From Gemmatimonadota bacterium (GTDB lineage Bacteria; Gemmatimonadota; Gemmatimonadetes; Longimicrobiales; Gaopeijiaceae): 43,462 nt of DNA. The stretch spans positions 1 through 43,462 of the forward strand of contig JAJDXM010000071.1 of the NCBI GenBank assembly GCA_022823225.1. Reading direction: 5' to 3'. This document shows positions 8,397 to 18,322 of the stretch, piece by piece. A program made the position numbers and the translations under genes. The notes beneath the pieces were generated by a model, which made no database searches, was not told the origin of the DNA, and saw only the letters and a program-made list of their open reading frames with translations. Position 1 is the stretch's first letter. Each line of letters begins with the position of its first letter.

Positions 8397-9685
8397 GCAC
8401 CTCGAATGGAAACCGTCCCTTCAAGTCCCACCCTTCCCGGGTCCGTCCCGCGCCCGGAGCCGCCGGCGGATCGGCCGGCACCCGCGCGTCCCGCGTCACC
8501 CGCACGGTGCGCGCCGGATTGGGCTCCGACAGTCCGCACCGGTCGGTGATGCCGCCGATCCACCTTTCCTCCAACTACTACTTCGACGCGCCCGGGGTGC
8601 AGCACGGTCCGTACGACTACACCCGCACGGCCAATCCCACGCGCGATCTGGTCGCGGGCGCCCTCGCCGGTCTGGAGGGCGGTTGCGGCGCTTCGGTGAC
8701 CTCGTCGGGCATGTCGGCGATCGCGGTGGTGACCCGGCTCCTGTCCGCGGGGGACTTGCTGATGGCCCCCCGGGACTGCTACGGCGGCAGTCACCGGCTG
8801 TTTTCGGCCGAGGCCGCGCGAGGCTCCTACGATGTGCGCTTCTTCGACCCGTGGGCCAGGGGTGCCCTGGAGCTCGCCGGCGCGCTCCGTCCCCGGATGA
8901 TCTGGCTCGAGACGCCCAGCAATCCGCTGCTGCGAATCACCGACATCGCGGCCTGGGCGCGGCTCGCGCGCGACATCGGCGCGATCTGCGTGGCCGACAA
9001 CACCTTCCTGTCTCCCGTGAACCAGCGCCCGCTCGATCTGGGCGCCGATCTGGTGGTGCACTCGACGACCAAGTTCCTCAACGGGCACAGCGACGTGGTG
9101 GGGGGCGCGGTGATCGCGGCCGACGAGGGGCTGCTCGAGGAGGTGGCGTGGTGGACCAACGCGATGGGCGTGTCCGGGGCGCCTTTCGACGCGTACCTGA
9201 CGCTGCGCGGGCTGCGCACCCTTCACGCCCGCAGCCGCGTGCACGAGGAGAACGCGCTCCGGGTGGTGGGCGTGCTGGCCGGAAGCGATGCGGTGGCGAG
9301 GGTCAATCATCCGAGTCTCCCGGAGCACCCCGGGCACGAGATCGCCGGGCGCCAGCAGACGGGATGGGGCAGCCTGATCTCGTTCGAACTGCGGGGTGGC
9401 CGAGCGGCGGTGGACGCCTTCGTCGACGGGATCCGGCATTTTGCGCTTGCCGAGTCGCTGGGGGGCGTCGAGAGCCTGGTGTCGCACCCCTGGACGATGA
9501 CCCATGCCTCCATCGATGAGCCCGCGCGCGTTGCGGCCGGAATCGGCGAAGGACTGTTGCGCCTCTCGGTGGGCATCGAGGCTGCCGAGGATCTGGAGGC
9601 CGACCTGCGGCGGGCGCTGGAACGGGCGGCGCGCGTCCGGCAGGCGGCGGGGCGCGAAACGGTCGCGGCCCGGGGGGTGGCGTGA
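8393..9685 (+). CDS. Cys/Met-metabolism PLP enzyme (cystathionine gamma-synthase or O-acylhomoserine sulfhydrylase)
   Basis: The product is 430 residues long. After a disordered 35-residue start, the family core begins (TRTVRAGLGSDSPHRSVMPPIHLSSNYYF). YDYTRTANPTRDLV is the classic substrate and phosphate-binding segment, SSGMSAIAVV the cofactor phosphate cup, and LETPSNPLLRITDI and ADNTFLSP the ring-binding region (Asp). HSTTKFLNGHSDVVGG carries the Schiff-base Lys227. The enzyme condenses acylhomoserine with cysteine (MetB) or sulfide (MetZ/MetY); the sequence alone does not settle which. It sits directly behind the acyltransferase with an ATGA overlap, so its substrate is almost certainly that enzyme's product. 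The next gene starts at its stop codon with a GTGA overlap. Confidence 0.88.
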   Translation: MSTSNGNRPFKSHPSRVRPAPGAAGGSAGTRASRVTRTVRAGLGSDSPHRSVMPPIHLSSNYYFDAPGVQHGPYDYTRTANPTRDLVAGALAGLEGGCGASVTSSGMSAIAVVTRLLSAGDLLMAPRDCYGGSHRLFSAEAARGSYDVRFFDPWARGALELAGALRPRMIWLETPSNPLLRITDIAAWARLARDIGAICVADNTFLSPVNQRPLDLGADLVVHSTTKFLNGHSDVVGGAVIAADEGLLEEVAWWTNAMGVSGAPFDAYLTLRGLRTLHARSRVHEENALRVVGVLAGSDAVARVNHPSLPEHPGHEIAGRQQTGWGSLISFELRGGRAAVDAFVDGIRHFALAESLGGVESLVSHPWTMTHASIDEPARVAAGIGEGLLRLSVGIEAAEDLEADLRRALERAARVRQAAGRETVAARGVA

Positions 9686-10497
9686 CCGTGGTTGCGCCGA
9701 CCGGTGCGGCCATGCGGCGCGAAGCGGTGGGCCGGACGGTCGCGGATGGCCGGAGAGCGCCCGTTTCCGTACTGAAGTTCGGCTCGTCGGTGCTCTCATG
9801 CCCGCGGGACTACCTTCGGGTTGCCGATGTGCTCAAGGCCAGGGTTGCGGAGGGATCCGGGATCGTGGCCGTGGCGTCCGCCATGGAGGGCACGACCGAC
9901 GGGTTGCTCGCGAAAGCCTGTGCGGTCATGCCCGAGCCTCCCGATTCGCTCATCGGTGCGCTGCTGGCGACCGGTGAGAACGCCTCGGTGGCGCTTCTGG
10001 TGCTGGCGCTTTCGGCACGGGGCGTGCGCGCGGAAGGGGTCGACGCGTCGCGCCTGCCGATCCTGACCCGGGGGGCGCTGAACGACGCGGATCCGGTGGC
10101 TGTCGACACCAGACGGCTCCGGTGGGCTCTGGCTCGCAACGATGTGGTCGTCTTTCCGGGCTTCGTCGGGGTGGACGCGACGGGTGTACCGTCTCTGCTC
10201 GGGCGTGGCGGCTCGGACCTGACCGCGCTCTTCCTGGGGCACGCGCTCGGCGACGCGGAGGTATGCCTGGTCAAGGACGTGGACGGAATCTATACGGCGG
10301 ATCCGCGCACGAACCCCGGTATCCGTGCCTACGAGGAGATGGAATGGCGGGAGGCGCGCCGGGTGGGGGGCGAGATCGTGCAGGGCAAGGCTGTCGACTT
10401 CGCGGAGCGGCACCGGATGCGCTTTCGGGTTGCCGGGCTGGGGGGGCGGGGGACCTGGGTGGGGGGGGCGGGCCGTCCGGTGGGGTCCCGTGCCTGA
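9682..10497 (+). CDS. Aspartokinase catalytic domain lacking ACT regulatory domains
   Basis: This 271-residue protein covers only the amino-acid kinase fold. VLKFGSSVL (residues 30-38) is the KFGGTSV-like phosphate loop, LLATGENASVALL the ATGE segment, LGRGGSDLTALFL the aspartate and ATP-binding GRGGSD motif, and LVKDVDGIYTADPR the conserved KDVDGxxTADPR. Aspartokinases usually add about 150-200 residues of paired ACT domains that bind lysine, threonine or SAM; here the protein stops after the kinase fold with a Gly/Arg-rich tail. It would phosphorylate aspartate, giving the substrate of the Asd encoded next. Without ACT domains it is probably not feedback-inhibited, leaving the riboswitch as the visible control. 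The GTG start overlaps the previous stop codon. A later ATG (9712) is possible. Confidence 0.85.
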   Translation: MTVVAPTGAAMRREAVGRTVADGRRAPVSVLKFGSSVLSCPRDYLRVADVLKARVAEGSGIVAVASAMEGTTDGLLAKACAVMPEPPDSLIGALLATGENASVALLVLALSARGVRAEGVDASRLPILTRGALNDADPVAVDTRRLRWALARNDVVVFPGFVGVDATGVPSLLGRGGSDLTALFLGHALGDAEVCLVKDVDGIYTADPRTNPGIRAYEEMEWREARRVGGEIVQGKAVDFAERHRMRFRVAGLGGRGTWVGGAGRPVGSRA

Positions 10498-11575
10498 CGG
10501 GCGCCGGATCGCGGTTGCCGTCCTCGGAGCCACGGGCATCGTGGGCCAGCGGCTGGTGCGGCTGCTTGACGGACACCCCGGGTTTCGCCTGGCTGAGATG
10601 GTTGCGTCGGAGCGCCGGGTCGGGTGGCGGTACGGTGATTCGGTTCAGTGGATGTTGGGCGGCTCGCCGCCGTCGCGGGCGGCGGCCCTCGAACTGCTGG
10701 CGCCGGGGGCGCGGCTGGAGAGCCCGGTCGTGCTGTCTTCCGTGCCGTCGACCGCGGCCCGCGAGGCCGAGTTGGCGCTCGCCGGCCAGGGACACGCAGT
10801 CTGCACCAACGCTTCGGCGCACCGAATGCGGCCGGATACGCCGCTCGTCGTGCCCGAAGTCAACCCGGAGGCGATCGGGACGGTCTCCGCGCAGCCCTGG
10901 CGTGAGCATGGAGGGGCGCTCGTGGCCAACCCGAACTGTGTGGTTGTCGGGCTGGCCATGGCCTGCGCCCCGATCGAGCGCGCGTTCGGGATCGAGGCCG
11001 CGACGGTGGTCACTCTGCAGGCGATCTCCGGGGCGGGGCTGGGCGGCGTCGGTGCGATGGCGGTCGCCGGGAACGTGATCCCGGGGATCGAGGGGGAAGA
11101 GGAGAAGATCGGGCCCGAGCTCAACAAGGTTCTGGGCGCCCGTATCGAGGTCGCGGTCGCGGTGAACCGCGTGCCGGTGGTGGACGGCCACACGGCGCAT
11201 GTGTTCCTGAAGCTCGGCCACGCAGCCTCGGCGCGCGATGTGACCGCCGTGCTCAAGGAATTCCGTCCTCCCTCCGCGGCATGGACGCTGCCGTCGCTCC
11301 CCGTGCGCCCGCTCGTGGTGCGCACCGAGCCCGACCGCCCTCAACCGCGCCTCGACGCGGACGCCGCGAACGGGATGGCCGTTTCCGTCGGGCGAATCCG
11401 CCCCGCGCCCCCGCCGCACGATGTCGCTTTCGTGGTGGTCGCTCACAACGGCGTGCGCGGCGCCGCCGGCGCCTGCATCGCCAACGCGGAACTGCATGTG
11501 GCGCGCCACGGTGTGAATCGCGCCGGCCCCGTCCACGGGCTGCCCGGAGTGGCTCCGGGAACGGGGGCGCCGTAG
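10490..11575 (+). CDS. asd: Aspartate-semialdehyde dehydrogenase, archaeal/fungal type
   Basis: The product is 361 residues and begins with a Rossmann motif, AVLGATGIVGQRLVRLL, followed by HPGFRL and ASERRVGWRY, hallmarks of the archaeal/fungal ASADH subgroup (the bacterial type differs here). VANPNCVVVGLA holds the catalytic Cys150. SGAGLGGVGAM and NVIPGIEGEEEKIGPEL follow as expected, and RVPVVDGHTAHVFLK is the substrate-binding and catalytic His region. It reduces aspartyl phosphate to aspartate semialdehyde with NADPH. The GTG start lies 8 nt inside the aspartokinase gene, so the two are translationally coupled. No homoserine dehydrogenase is present in the operon; that step must be encoded elsewhere. 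The last 20 residues are a Pro/Gly-rich tail. Confidence 0.9.
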   Translation: MPDGRRIAVAVLGATGIVGQRLVRLLDGHPGFRLAEMVASERRVGWRYGDSVQWMLGGSPPSRAAALELLAPGARLESPVVLSSVPSTAAREAELALAGQGHAVCTNASAHRMRPDTPLVVPEVNPEAIGTVSAQPWREHGGALVANPNCVVVGLAMACAPIERAFGIEAATVVTLQAISGAGLGGVGAMAVAGNVIPGIEGEEEKIGPELNKVLGARIEVAVAVNRVPVVDGHTAHVFLKLGHAASARDVTAVLKEFRPPSAAWTLPSLPVRPLVVRTEPDRPQPRLDADAANGMAVSVGRIRPAPPPHDVAFVVVAHNGVRGAAGACIANAELHVARHGVNRAGPVHGLPGVAPGTGAP

Positions 11576-11869
11576 CTTCGCAGTCGCAAGCCGAAACCAG
11601 GGACGCGACCCCGGCAGTCCGTGGATAATCTCCGCGTAGCACCGAGGGAGGCGAGGCGCCGGGCTGGCAAGGCGCGACGAAGGGCGAATAGCAGGGCTAT
11701 TTGCACAAGGAGCAACGCAGAGCGGTGCTTCAGGAACCAGAAAAGTGAAGTAAACATGACAACTCGTAAAGTTCTCTTGACATCGCGGGTGCGTCAGCAC
11801 AGCGATCCAGCGCGGATGCATCGGTGCTCGAATAGCCGAGAAATTTCCGGGACACGACACTAGCAGCAG
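11576..11869. other. Intergenic stretch with a small hairpin, no gene supported
   Basis: About 290 bp between asd and the YwaF-like gene, clearly less GC-rich than both. A perfect 6-bp hairpin AATAGC-AGG-GCTATT lies near 11687-11701 inside a segment (AGGCGCGACGAAGGGCG...GGAGCAACGCAG) that reads like a dispersed non-coding repeat. Short open frames here have no family resemblance. Confidence 0.35.
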
Positions 11870-12604
11870 GTGCACACCATTCCTCAGTCTCAGCCGCCGC
11901 CCTTCGAACTGTTCGGTGCCGCGCACATCGTCGTGATGGTGCTGACGGTCGCGGTGCCGGCCGCAATGAGCGTCGTCGTGCGGCGGGCGCGCTCGGAGAA
12001 AGTGACGCGCGCGGTGTGCGTGGTCTTCGCCGCGCTGCTTGCGGTGAACCAGGTGACCTACTGGTCCTACCGGTTCGTGACCGAAGGGGCCCTGGTCTTC
12101 CTGCGGGAGCATCTGCCGCTGCACATGTGCTCGATCGCGGTGGTGCTATCGATCGTGCTGCTGCTCACAAGAGCCCGCCTTCCCTATGAACTCACCTATT
12201 TCTGGGGTCTCGCGGGAACGTCGAACGCAATCGTCACGCCGGAGCTCACGGAAGGATTCCCCGACTACCATTTCTTCCAGTACTTCATTTCGCACGTCGG
12301 CATCGTTGCGACGGCGCTCTTCGCGACGTTCGGCCTGAGGATGCGCCCGGACTTCAGGTCCCTTGTGCGCGCTTTTCTCTACCTCAATGTGCTGGCGGCG
12401 GCGCTGGCGCCCGTGAATCTGGCCCTGGACAGCAATTACCTGTACCTGTGCGAGGCGCCGGTCACCGCGTCGCCCTTCCTGCTGTTCTCCTGGCCATGGT
12501 ATCTGATCTGGCTGGAAGTGCTCGCGCTGGGGTTTTTTGCGCTGCTCTACCTGCCGGTTCATCTGGGGCGTCGCGCGGGGGCCTCGCGAATCCAGGAGAC
12601 GTAG
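11870..12604 (+). CDS. YwaF-like (TIGR02206) integral membrane protein
   Basis: This 244-residue hydrophobic protein has about six to seven transmembrane segments. It shows the family pattern FELFGAAHIVVM near the start, LPLHMCSIAVVLS in the third segment, YFWGLAGTSNAIVTPEL, and FFQYFISHVGIV with the conserved His. The short loop NLALDSNYLYLCEAP and WPWYLIWLEVLAL lie near the end. These match YwaF/TIGR02206 proteins, whose function is unknown. The GTG start at 11870 lacks a good Shine-Dalgarno sequence. The 3' end overlaps the convergent peptidase pseudogene by 46 bp. It has no functional link to its neighbours that I can see. Confidence 0.75.
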   Translation: MHTIPQSQPPPFELFGAAHIVVMVLTVAVPAAMSVVVRRARSEKVTRAVCVVFAALLAVNQVTYWSYRFVTEGALVFLREHLPLHMCSIAVVLSIVLLLTRARLPYELTYFWGLAGTSNAIVTPELTEGFPDYHFFQYFISHVGIVATALFATFGLRMRPDFRSLVRAFLYLNVLAAALAPVNLALDSNYLYLCEAPVTASPFLLFSWPWYLIWLEVLALGFFALLYLPVHLGRRAGASRIQET

Positions 12605-15600
12605 GAGGAGGAAGCCCGCAAGCCCCCGGGGGAACGCAGGTCGATCGTGACACTGTGCGTCCGCGCGGGCGGCGCGTACCCCCGCGGGATGACCAGGTCG
12701 ACCACGCGGCCGTCCGGGCCGAGGATCGCGACGGGACCGTGCTCGACATCGCCGGACAGGTCGAAGACCCGGCGAGGCCCTTCCCGCACCGCGGGTGGCG
12801 CGCCGGGACCGGGAAGTCTGTAGTCGTTGGCCAGGTTGAAGTCGACCGCGTAGCCGATATCGGCCATCGCCCCGAGGGTGATCGCGCTCGCTGGCTGCGG
12901 CACTTGCAGTTCGATCTGCGGGGTCATGATCTCCGCGCCGAGGACCGATTCGCGCCAGTGACTCAGGTCTCCCTCGAGGGGGACCTTCGCGCCCGCATAT
13001 GCGTTGCCTCCCGCCGCGTTGAAGGCCCCCCGCGCCGCGGACCCGGTGAAGTGGGGGTCCGACCCCTCGGCCAGGAAGCCGGCCCGATCGAAGTAGGTGC
13101 TCAGGAAACCGAGACCGTGGGCCATTTCATGGAAGGCGACGTCGGCCAGCACCCCGCTGGCGGCCAGATCGTCGATATCGGCCGCATCGAAGACGGCCCG
13201 CGAGACGATCGGCAGTCCCGGGCTCCCGCTCCGCCGGAAACAGGTGCCGGCGAGCGCCAGCGTCCCGCCGGGCCCGTCGATTTCGGCGACGTGAACCAGG
13301 AACAGATGGTCGTCGACGACGGTGGTGTCGGTGAGCGTCAGCTCTCGGCACACGGTTCCGGCCGGGATCGTGATATCCGACAGCTCCGTCCCTGCCAGGA
13401 TCGCCTGCCACCCGCCGACTCCCGCGCCGATATGGTCGCGGTACCGTTCTTCGACCGCGCTCGTGAACCCCAGATCGATACAGAAGCCGGTGCAGGGCGC
13501 CACCACCATGATGTAGAAGTCCGTGGCGGCGGAGAAACCGGCCGGGTCCCGCGCGACGACGGTGATCTTCGCTGAGCCGGGCGAAACGGTGTGGACGAAG
13601 AGCGTATCGCCCGCGACCGTCGCATCGGCGATCGTCGCATCGCTCGAAGAGGTCGTGTAGGTCAGCGGATCCCCGTCCGGGTCGCTGAAGACCTCCGTCA
13701 GCGATCCCCGATAGCGTTCGCCGGGCTGGGCGCCGGAGATGTCGCTGAAGCTCCTGGACGCGACCGGCGGCCGGTTCGGGAGCTTCGCCTCCTCCACCAC
13801 CACGGCGACGGGTGAGGAGCAGTTGTTGGACGTTCTGGACTCGCCGGCTACGGGATCGACGCAGGCACCGTAGTAGTAGGTTCCTTCTTCCGACGAGTTC
13901 TTCAGGTCGGTGGACGTGGTGATCCGGGCGGCCGCCGGCAGTGCGCCGACGGCATCGGTTCCGATCAACCGGTCGTCAGGATCGATCGTCCTGTCGCTGG
14001 ACAGCAGGAAGCGCACGGTCGTCGCGGAGGACTGGTCGCTCCCCCGGTTGCGCACGATCGCGTTGAGGATGAAGGACTCGTCCGGCGCGATGTGGAAGGA
14101 GTCCACGGGCATTTCAGCGACAAGATCGGGTCTGGGCAGAATCCTCACCGTGACTTCGAAGCGTTGCGTGGCACTGAGGCTGCCCGGCGTGCGGCTGGTG
14201 ACGTCGTGGGCGGTCACCACGATGGCTGCGTTCCCCTCCGCCCTCCCCGCGACGGTCAGTGTGCTTCCCGATACGGAAGCGGTCGCGATCGTCGGATCGG
14301 ACGACTCGGCGGTAAGCCAGCGAATCGAGGTCGGGGTCCGTGAAGAACCGGGACAGGCCGATCCGGATCGTATCGCCCGGCTCCACGGTGCGGTCCGGAA
14401 TGCTGTCCGGGGGCTGCGGCGCGCGGTTGGGCTGCCAGAAGGTGACGGGAACCGCCTGCGAGCAGTTGTTGCTGACGTTGGTCTCGTTGGCGGGCGGATC
14501 GATGCAGGCGCCGTAATATAGGATTCCGACCCCCGATGGCCCCGTAACGATGACGGACACTTCGCTGGCCTGGCCGGGGCCGAGCGCGATCACCGAGTCG
14601 GTCGCGACGACCGGGTCGGCGGGGCTGATCCGCGGATCGAAGGACGCGTGGATTCGCAGCGTGCCGGGGGACTGGGCCTCCGCATTCCCCAGATTGCGCA
14701 CCAACGCGCTGAAGACGAACTGTCCGCCGACCTTGACGCGGTCCGTGTTCACCGCTGGCGTGTCCACCGCCAGATCGGGCGCGAGTATCGGCTCGACGAA
14801 CGCCCGAAAGCGCTGCCTGGCCGGAAGACCACCCGGATCGCGGGCGGTGACGGTGATCGCCGAGTTGCCCAGTGACACGGCCCTGAGCCTGAGGATGCTG
14901 CCGCTGACCGCGACGGTCACCCGAATGCTGCGTGAGGTGGTGGCCGTGTAGGTGAGCGAATCCCCGTCGGGATCGCTGAAAAAGGGCGACACGTCCAGCG
15001 AGTCCGACATGCCCACGTAGATGACGGTGTCCGGGATCATTCCCTCCGCGACGGGGGCGCGGTTGGGACGGACCGAGGTGGCGTCGAAGGCCTGCGCGGC
15101 GGAGAGTCCCTCGGGGTCGGAGGCGGTCACGGTGATGCTCGTGCGTCCCGGTGCTGCGGGCACGACGACGAGCGTGCTCCCGGACACCCGCGCCATCGCC
15201 ACGTCCGGCTCCGAGGATTCGGCGGAGAAGCTGAGCGAATCCCCGTCGGGGTCGGTGAAATGGGCGCTGAGCGACAGCTCCAGAGTATCGCCCAGCAACA
15301 CGGAGTCGGCGGGGATCGAGGTGGTGACCAGGGGGCGCCGGTTGGGGACGGCCACCGTGAAGGACTGGTCGGCGGTCCGGCCTTCCGGATCGCGCGCGGT
15401 CACCGTGACGGTCGCCGTTCCCTTCGCGACCGCCACGACCCATGCGGTGTCGCCGGCCACCGCGGCGCGGGCCACGCGGTTGTCCGTCGACGTGGCGGAG
15501 AAGTCCAGGGAATCGCCCTCCGGGTCGGCAAAGTAGCCGGCGAGGCCGATCGCGATGGAGTCGCCCACCTCGATTCGTGGGTCTTCGATGGTTCCGACGG

Positions 15601-16082
15601 CTTCCGGGCCCCGGTTTGGGCACCCTCGCCTCAAATGCCTGCCGGGCGGACAGGCCGCCGGGGTCCGTGGCGGTCACCGCAACGGTCGCCGTTCCGCGCG
15701 AAACCCCGCGCACGGTGACGCCGCCGCCACCCACCGCAGCGGCCACAATGCCGGGATCCGCGGATGTGGCGGTGAAGTTCAGCGGATCGCCGTCGGGGTC
15801 CCTGAAATATCCGGCCACGTTCACCGTAATGGAATCACCGAATGCCACCTGCTGGAGCGGGATCGCCCCGACCGGCTACGGTGGCTGGTTCGGCTCGACA
15901 GGGGGCAGGGTGGTGCCATCGCCGCAAGCGGACAGTGCCAGCAGGGCCGCAGCGAGAACAAGACGCCCGCAGGCGGAAGCGGGCACCGCCGGTTCACGGC
16001 GAATTGCGCTCAACGTGTTTCGGGGTCGGGGTGGAGATGTGTGTGGAGGTGTGGCGACGGTTGGTTCGCTGATGTTAATCAT
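12559..16082 (-). pseudogene. Broken multi-domain M8-type metalloprotease lipoprotein gene
   Basis: Read from 16082 downward, the gene encodes a lipoprotein signal (LAAALLALSAC), then four Ig/cadherin-like domains each with a DPxGD motif, a CARDB domain, a fifth Ig, a second CARDB, a sixth Ig and an M8-like peptidase. The peptidase keeps HEMAHGLGF (near 13117-13143), SHWRES as the third zinc ligand and IMTP as Met-turn. The frame is broken three times. There is an in-frame TAG at 15876-15878 (after VEPNQPP). One extra base lies in an AAA run at 15615-15617 (VPN-R expected). An apparent 2-bp loss of a CA/AC unit occurs near 14312-14315 (LAY-TAESS expected). Downstream pieces remain open (15848-15618, 15634-14316, 14220-12559), so the peptidase part could still be made from an internal GTG. 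Real decay seems more likely than three sequencing errors, but reads must decide. Confidence 0.8.
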
Positions 16083-16130
16083 AGTATGCCGCCTGGCCAC
16101 AACGACCCCGGGTCGACTCGGAGTGGGAGA

Positions 16131-18311
16131 ATGAAAGGATCCAATCGGACGTGGAGCGCGCTGCCGCCCGCTCTCTTGCTCACTGCCGGGTGCGTGGTCG
16201 TCGAGGCGCCCACCACCGAAGTCACGGGCCCATCCACAATCGTGCTGCAACCCGCTTCCACGCGGATGGTCTTCCTCGGCCAGACGAAGCAGTTCCGGGC
16301 GGACGTCCGGGACGCGATCGGCCAGTTCAGAAGGCCCTCCATCACTTGGGCGAGTTCCGACGGGTCGGTGTTCACGGTGGACGACAACGGACTCGTGACG
16401 GCGGTGGGCGATGGAACGGCCGAACTGCGAGCCACTGCGGAAGGCACGACCGCAACCGCGTCGGTGACGGTTGAACAGACCGCCGCGAACATCCGGGTAC
16501 TCTCCGGGGCCGGGCAGCGGGCCCTCGCGGGCACGGCCCTCGAGGACCCGATCGTCGTGCGCGTCGTGGACGAGGGCGGCACTCCGGTCGCCGGGGTCAC
16601 GGTCAGCTTCACGCCGGCCGAGGGGAACGGCTCGGTCAGTCACGAGAGTGTCGAGGTCGATGCCGGTGGCGAGGCATCCACCTCCTGGACGCTGGGCGGT
16701 GACAGGCTCGGCACGCAGTCACTGGGCGTCTCGGTCGGAACGGTCGAAAACGTGGTGAAGGCGTTCGCTGCTCCCGAGACACCCATCCCGGACCTTGCCA
16801 TCGAGGGCCCGCTCCGGCTGGTGACGGAGACGCCGACCGATCTCGAGAGGATCGAGGTCTCGGTGAGGGTCGCCAACACCGGCGATGCGGCCACTCCGGG
16901 CACCTTCCCGCTCGCACTGTCGGCTGACGGGGAAACGGTCGAGACCTTCGAGGTGGAGCAGCTCGAGGCCGGTGAGCGGGTCGAACTGACCTATGTCCTC
17001 GATCCCCTGGAAGCCGGAGCCCACGAAGTGGCGGTTGCGCTGGACCCCGCCGACGAGATCGAGGAGTGGTTCGAGCACAACAACGGGGCGTCGACCGGGT
17101 TCTCGGTTGTCCGGCAGAGGGTGATCGCCTTGGGGGATTCGGTAGAGGTATCGTCAAGCACGGTCGACGAAGTCATCCTCTTCCGGATCGATGTCGCGGA
17201 GGCGATGCAGAAGGTCCTGGAAGTTCGGCTCTTCGGCGGTACCGGCGACGCCGACCTCTTCGTCCAGTACGGAGTGCGCCCCGGCACGCAGTACGAATAC
17301 GAATGCCAGAGCGGGGAGCCCGAAACCAGCGAGCTGTGCCAGCTGGTGCCCGTGCGCGCGGGAAGCTACCACGTTGCGGTCCACGCCTTCTCCTCGTTCG
17401 GCCCGACCACCCTCACGGTCACGGCCGTCGAAGACCCGATCGAGCCATTCGACATCGAGGTCCGCTTTGCCGGTTCGTTCAGCGCGGCCCGCCAGGACGT
17501 CATTCGTGATGCCGTGAAGCGCTGGGAATCGGTGATCGCCCGTGGCGCCGAACGAGTCAACTTCGGCACCCAGGGGTTTCCGGGCCGCGACTGCGTTCCC
17601 GACGGACCTCTGGTCACCGGACAGGTCGACGATCTTCTGGTGCTTGTCGGCATTGACGACATCGACGGGGAAGGCGGGATTGCCGCGATGGGACGACCTT
17701 GTGTGGTGCGTACCGTCCGGTTCACGCGCGCCACATCCACGACATACCTGGAAACCGCGGTCGGCGGCATCGTTCTGGACGAGAGCGACCTGGCCGGCCT
17801 GGAGGAGGACGGGATGTTGTCGGCCGTCGTTTCCCAAAAGACGGCGCACGTGCTCGGATTCGGGTTCGACGGAGATCGGCTGTGGGGCCGCCACGGACTC
17901 CTCGCCGATCCGGTGGTGGACAGCGTGGCCGTACCCGACACCCACTTCACCGGACCCCTGGCGATCGCGGCCTTCAACGCCGCCGGCGGCACGGGCTACG
18001 CCGGCGCAAGAGTCCCGGTCGAGAACACGGGTGGGCCGGGGTTTGCCAACGACCACTGGCGCGAGAGCGTGTTCGGGGAAGAGCTGATGACAGCGGTGTT
18101 CACCAGCCGCAACCCGCCGCTGAGCCTGATCACCATCGAGTCGCTGGCCGATATGGGCTACGGCGTGGACCTCACGCAGGCCGACGCCTACACGCTCCCC
18201 ACTCCGGGCGCGCCGGCGGTGGCAGCCCGTGGCCGGCCGGTCGTCAGGCCGATCCGGTTATTCGAACGCGGGGGGCTGCTCGTCAAGGTCGGGCCCCCGC
18301 ACGGCAAGTAG
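16131..18311 (+). CDS. Ig-CARDB-PPC lipoprotein with an inactivated M8 peptidase domain
   Basis: The product is 726 residues. The signal ends in LLLTAGC (lipid Cys21). A Big2-type Ig domain (about 35-115), a Big1-like Ig domain (about 118-213), CARDB (about 217-320), a PPC domain (about 327-433, GGTGDADLFVQYG) and an M8-like peptidase follow. At the zinc site the paralogs read VVHELAHTLGFG; here it is VVSQKTAHVLGFG, so His is replaced by Gln569 and Glu by Lys570, while His573, the HWRES third ligand and the LMT Met-turn remain. CAC to CAA and GAG to AAG would each take one base change. With the catalytic Glu and a zinc ligand gone it should not cleave peptides; it may still bind. It lies 48 bp from the divergent pseudogene and is followed within 11 bp by an active-looking paralog. 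Confidence 0.85.
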   Translation: MKGSNRTWSALPPALLLTAGCVVVEAPTTEVTGPSTIVLQPASTRMVFLGQTKQFRADVRDAIGQFRRPSITWASSDGSVFTVDDNGLVTAVGDGTAELRATAEGTTATASVTVEQTAANIRVLSGAGQRALAGTALEDPIVVRVVDEGGTPVAGVTVSFTPAEGNGSVSHESVEVDAGGEASTSWTLGGDRLGTQSLGVSVGTVENVVKAFAAPETPIPDLAIEGPLRLVTETPTDLERIEVSVRVANTGDAATPGTFPLALSADGETVETFEVEQLEAGERVELTYVLDPLEAGAHEVAVALDPADEIEEWFEHNNGASTGFSVVRQRVIALGDSVEVSSSTVDEVILFRIDVAEAMQKVLEVRLFGGTGDADLFVQYGVRPGTQYEYECQSGEPETSELCQLVPVRAGSYHVAVHAFSSFGPTTLTVTAVEDPIEPFDIEVRFAGSFSAARQDVIRDAVKRWESVIARGAERVNFGTQGFPGRDCVPDGPLVTGQVDDLLVLVGIDDIDGEGGIAAMGRPCVVRTVRFTRATSTTYLETAVGGIVLDESDLAGLEEDGMLSAVVSQKTAHVLGFGFDGDRLWGRHGLLADPVVDSVAVPDTHFTGPLAIAAFNAAGGTGYAGARVPVENTGGPGFANDHWRESVFGEELMTAVFTSRNPPLSLITIESLADMGYGVDLTQADAYTLPTPGAPAVAARGRPVVRPIRLFERGGLLVKVGPPHGK

Positions 18312-18322
18312 GGCGCGGCGTC

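Noticed and set aside
8357..9799. 480-codon minus-strand open frame opposite the PLP enzyme
   Set aside because: Shadow of the gene with the Schiff-base lysine motif.
10271..12124. 617-codon minus-strand open frame across aspartokinase and asd
   Set aside because: Low-complexity His/Arg/Pro-rich product lying opposite two well-defined enzymes.
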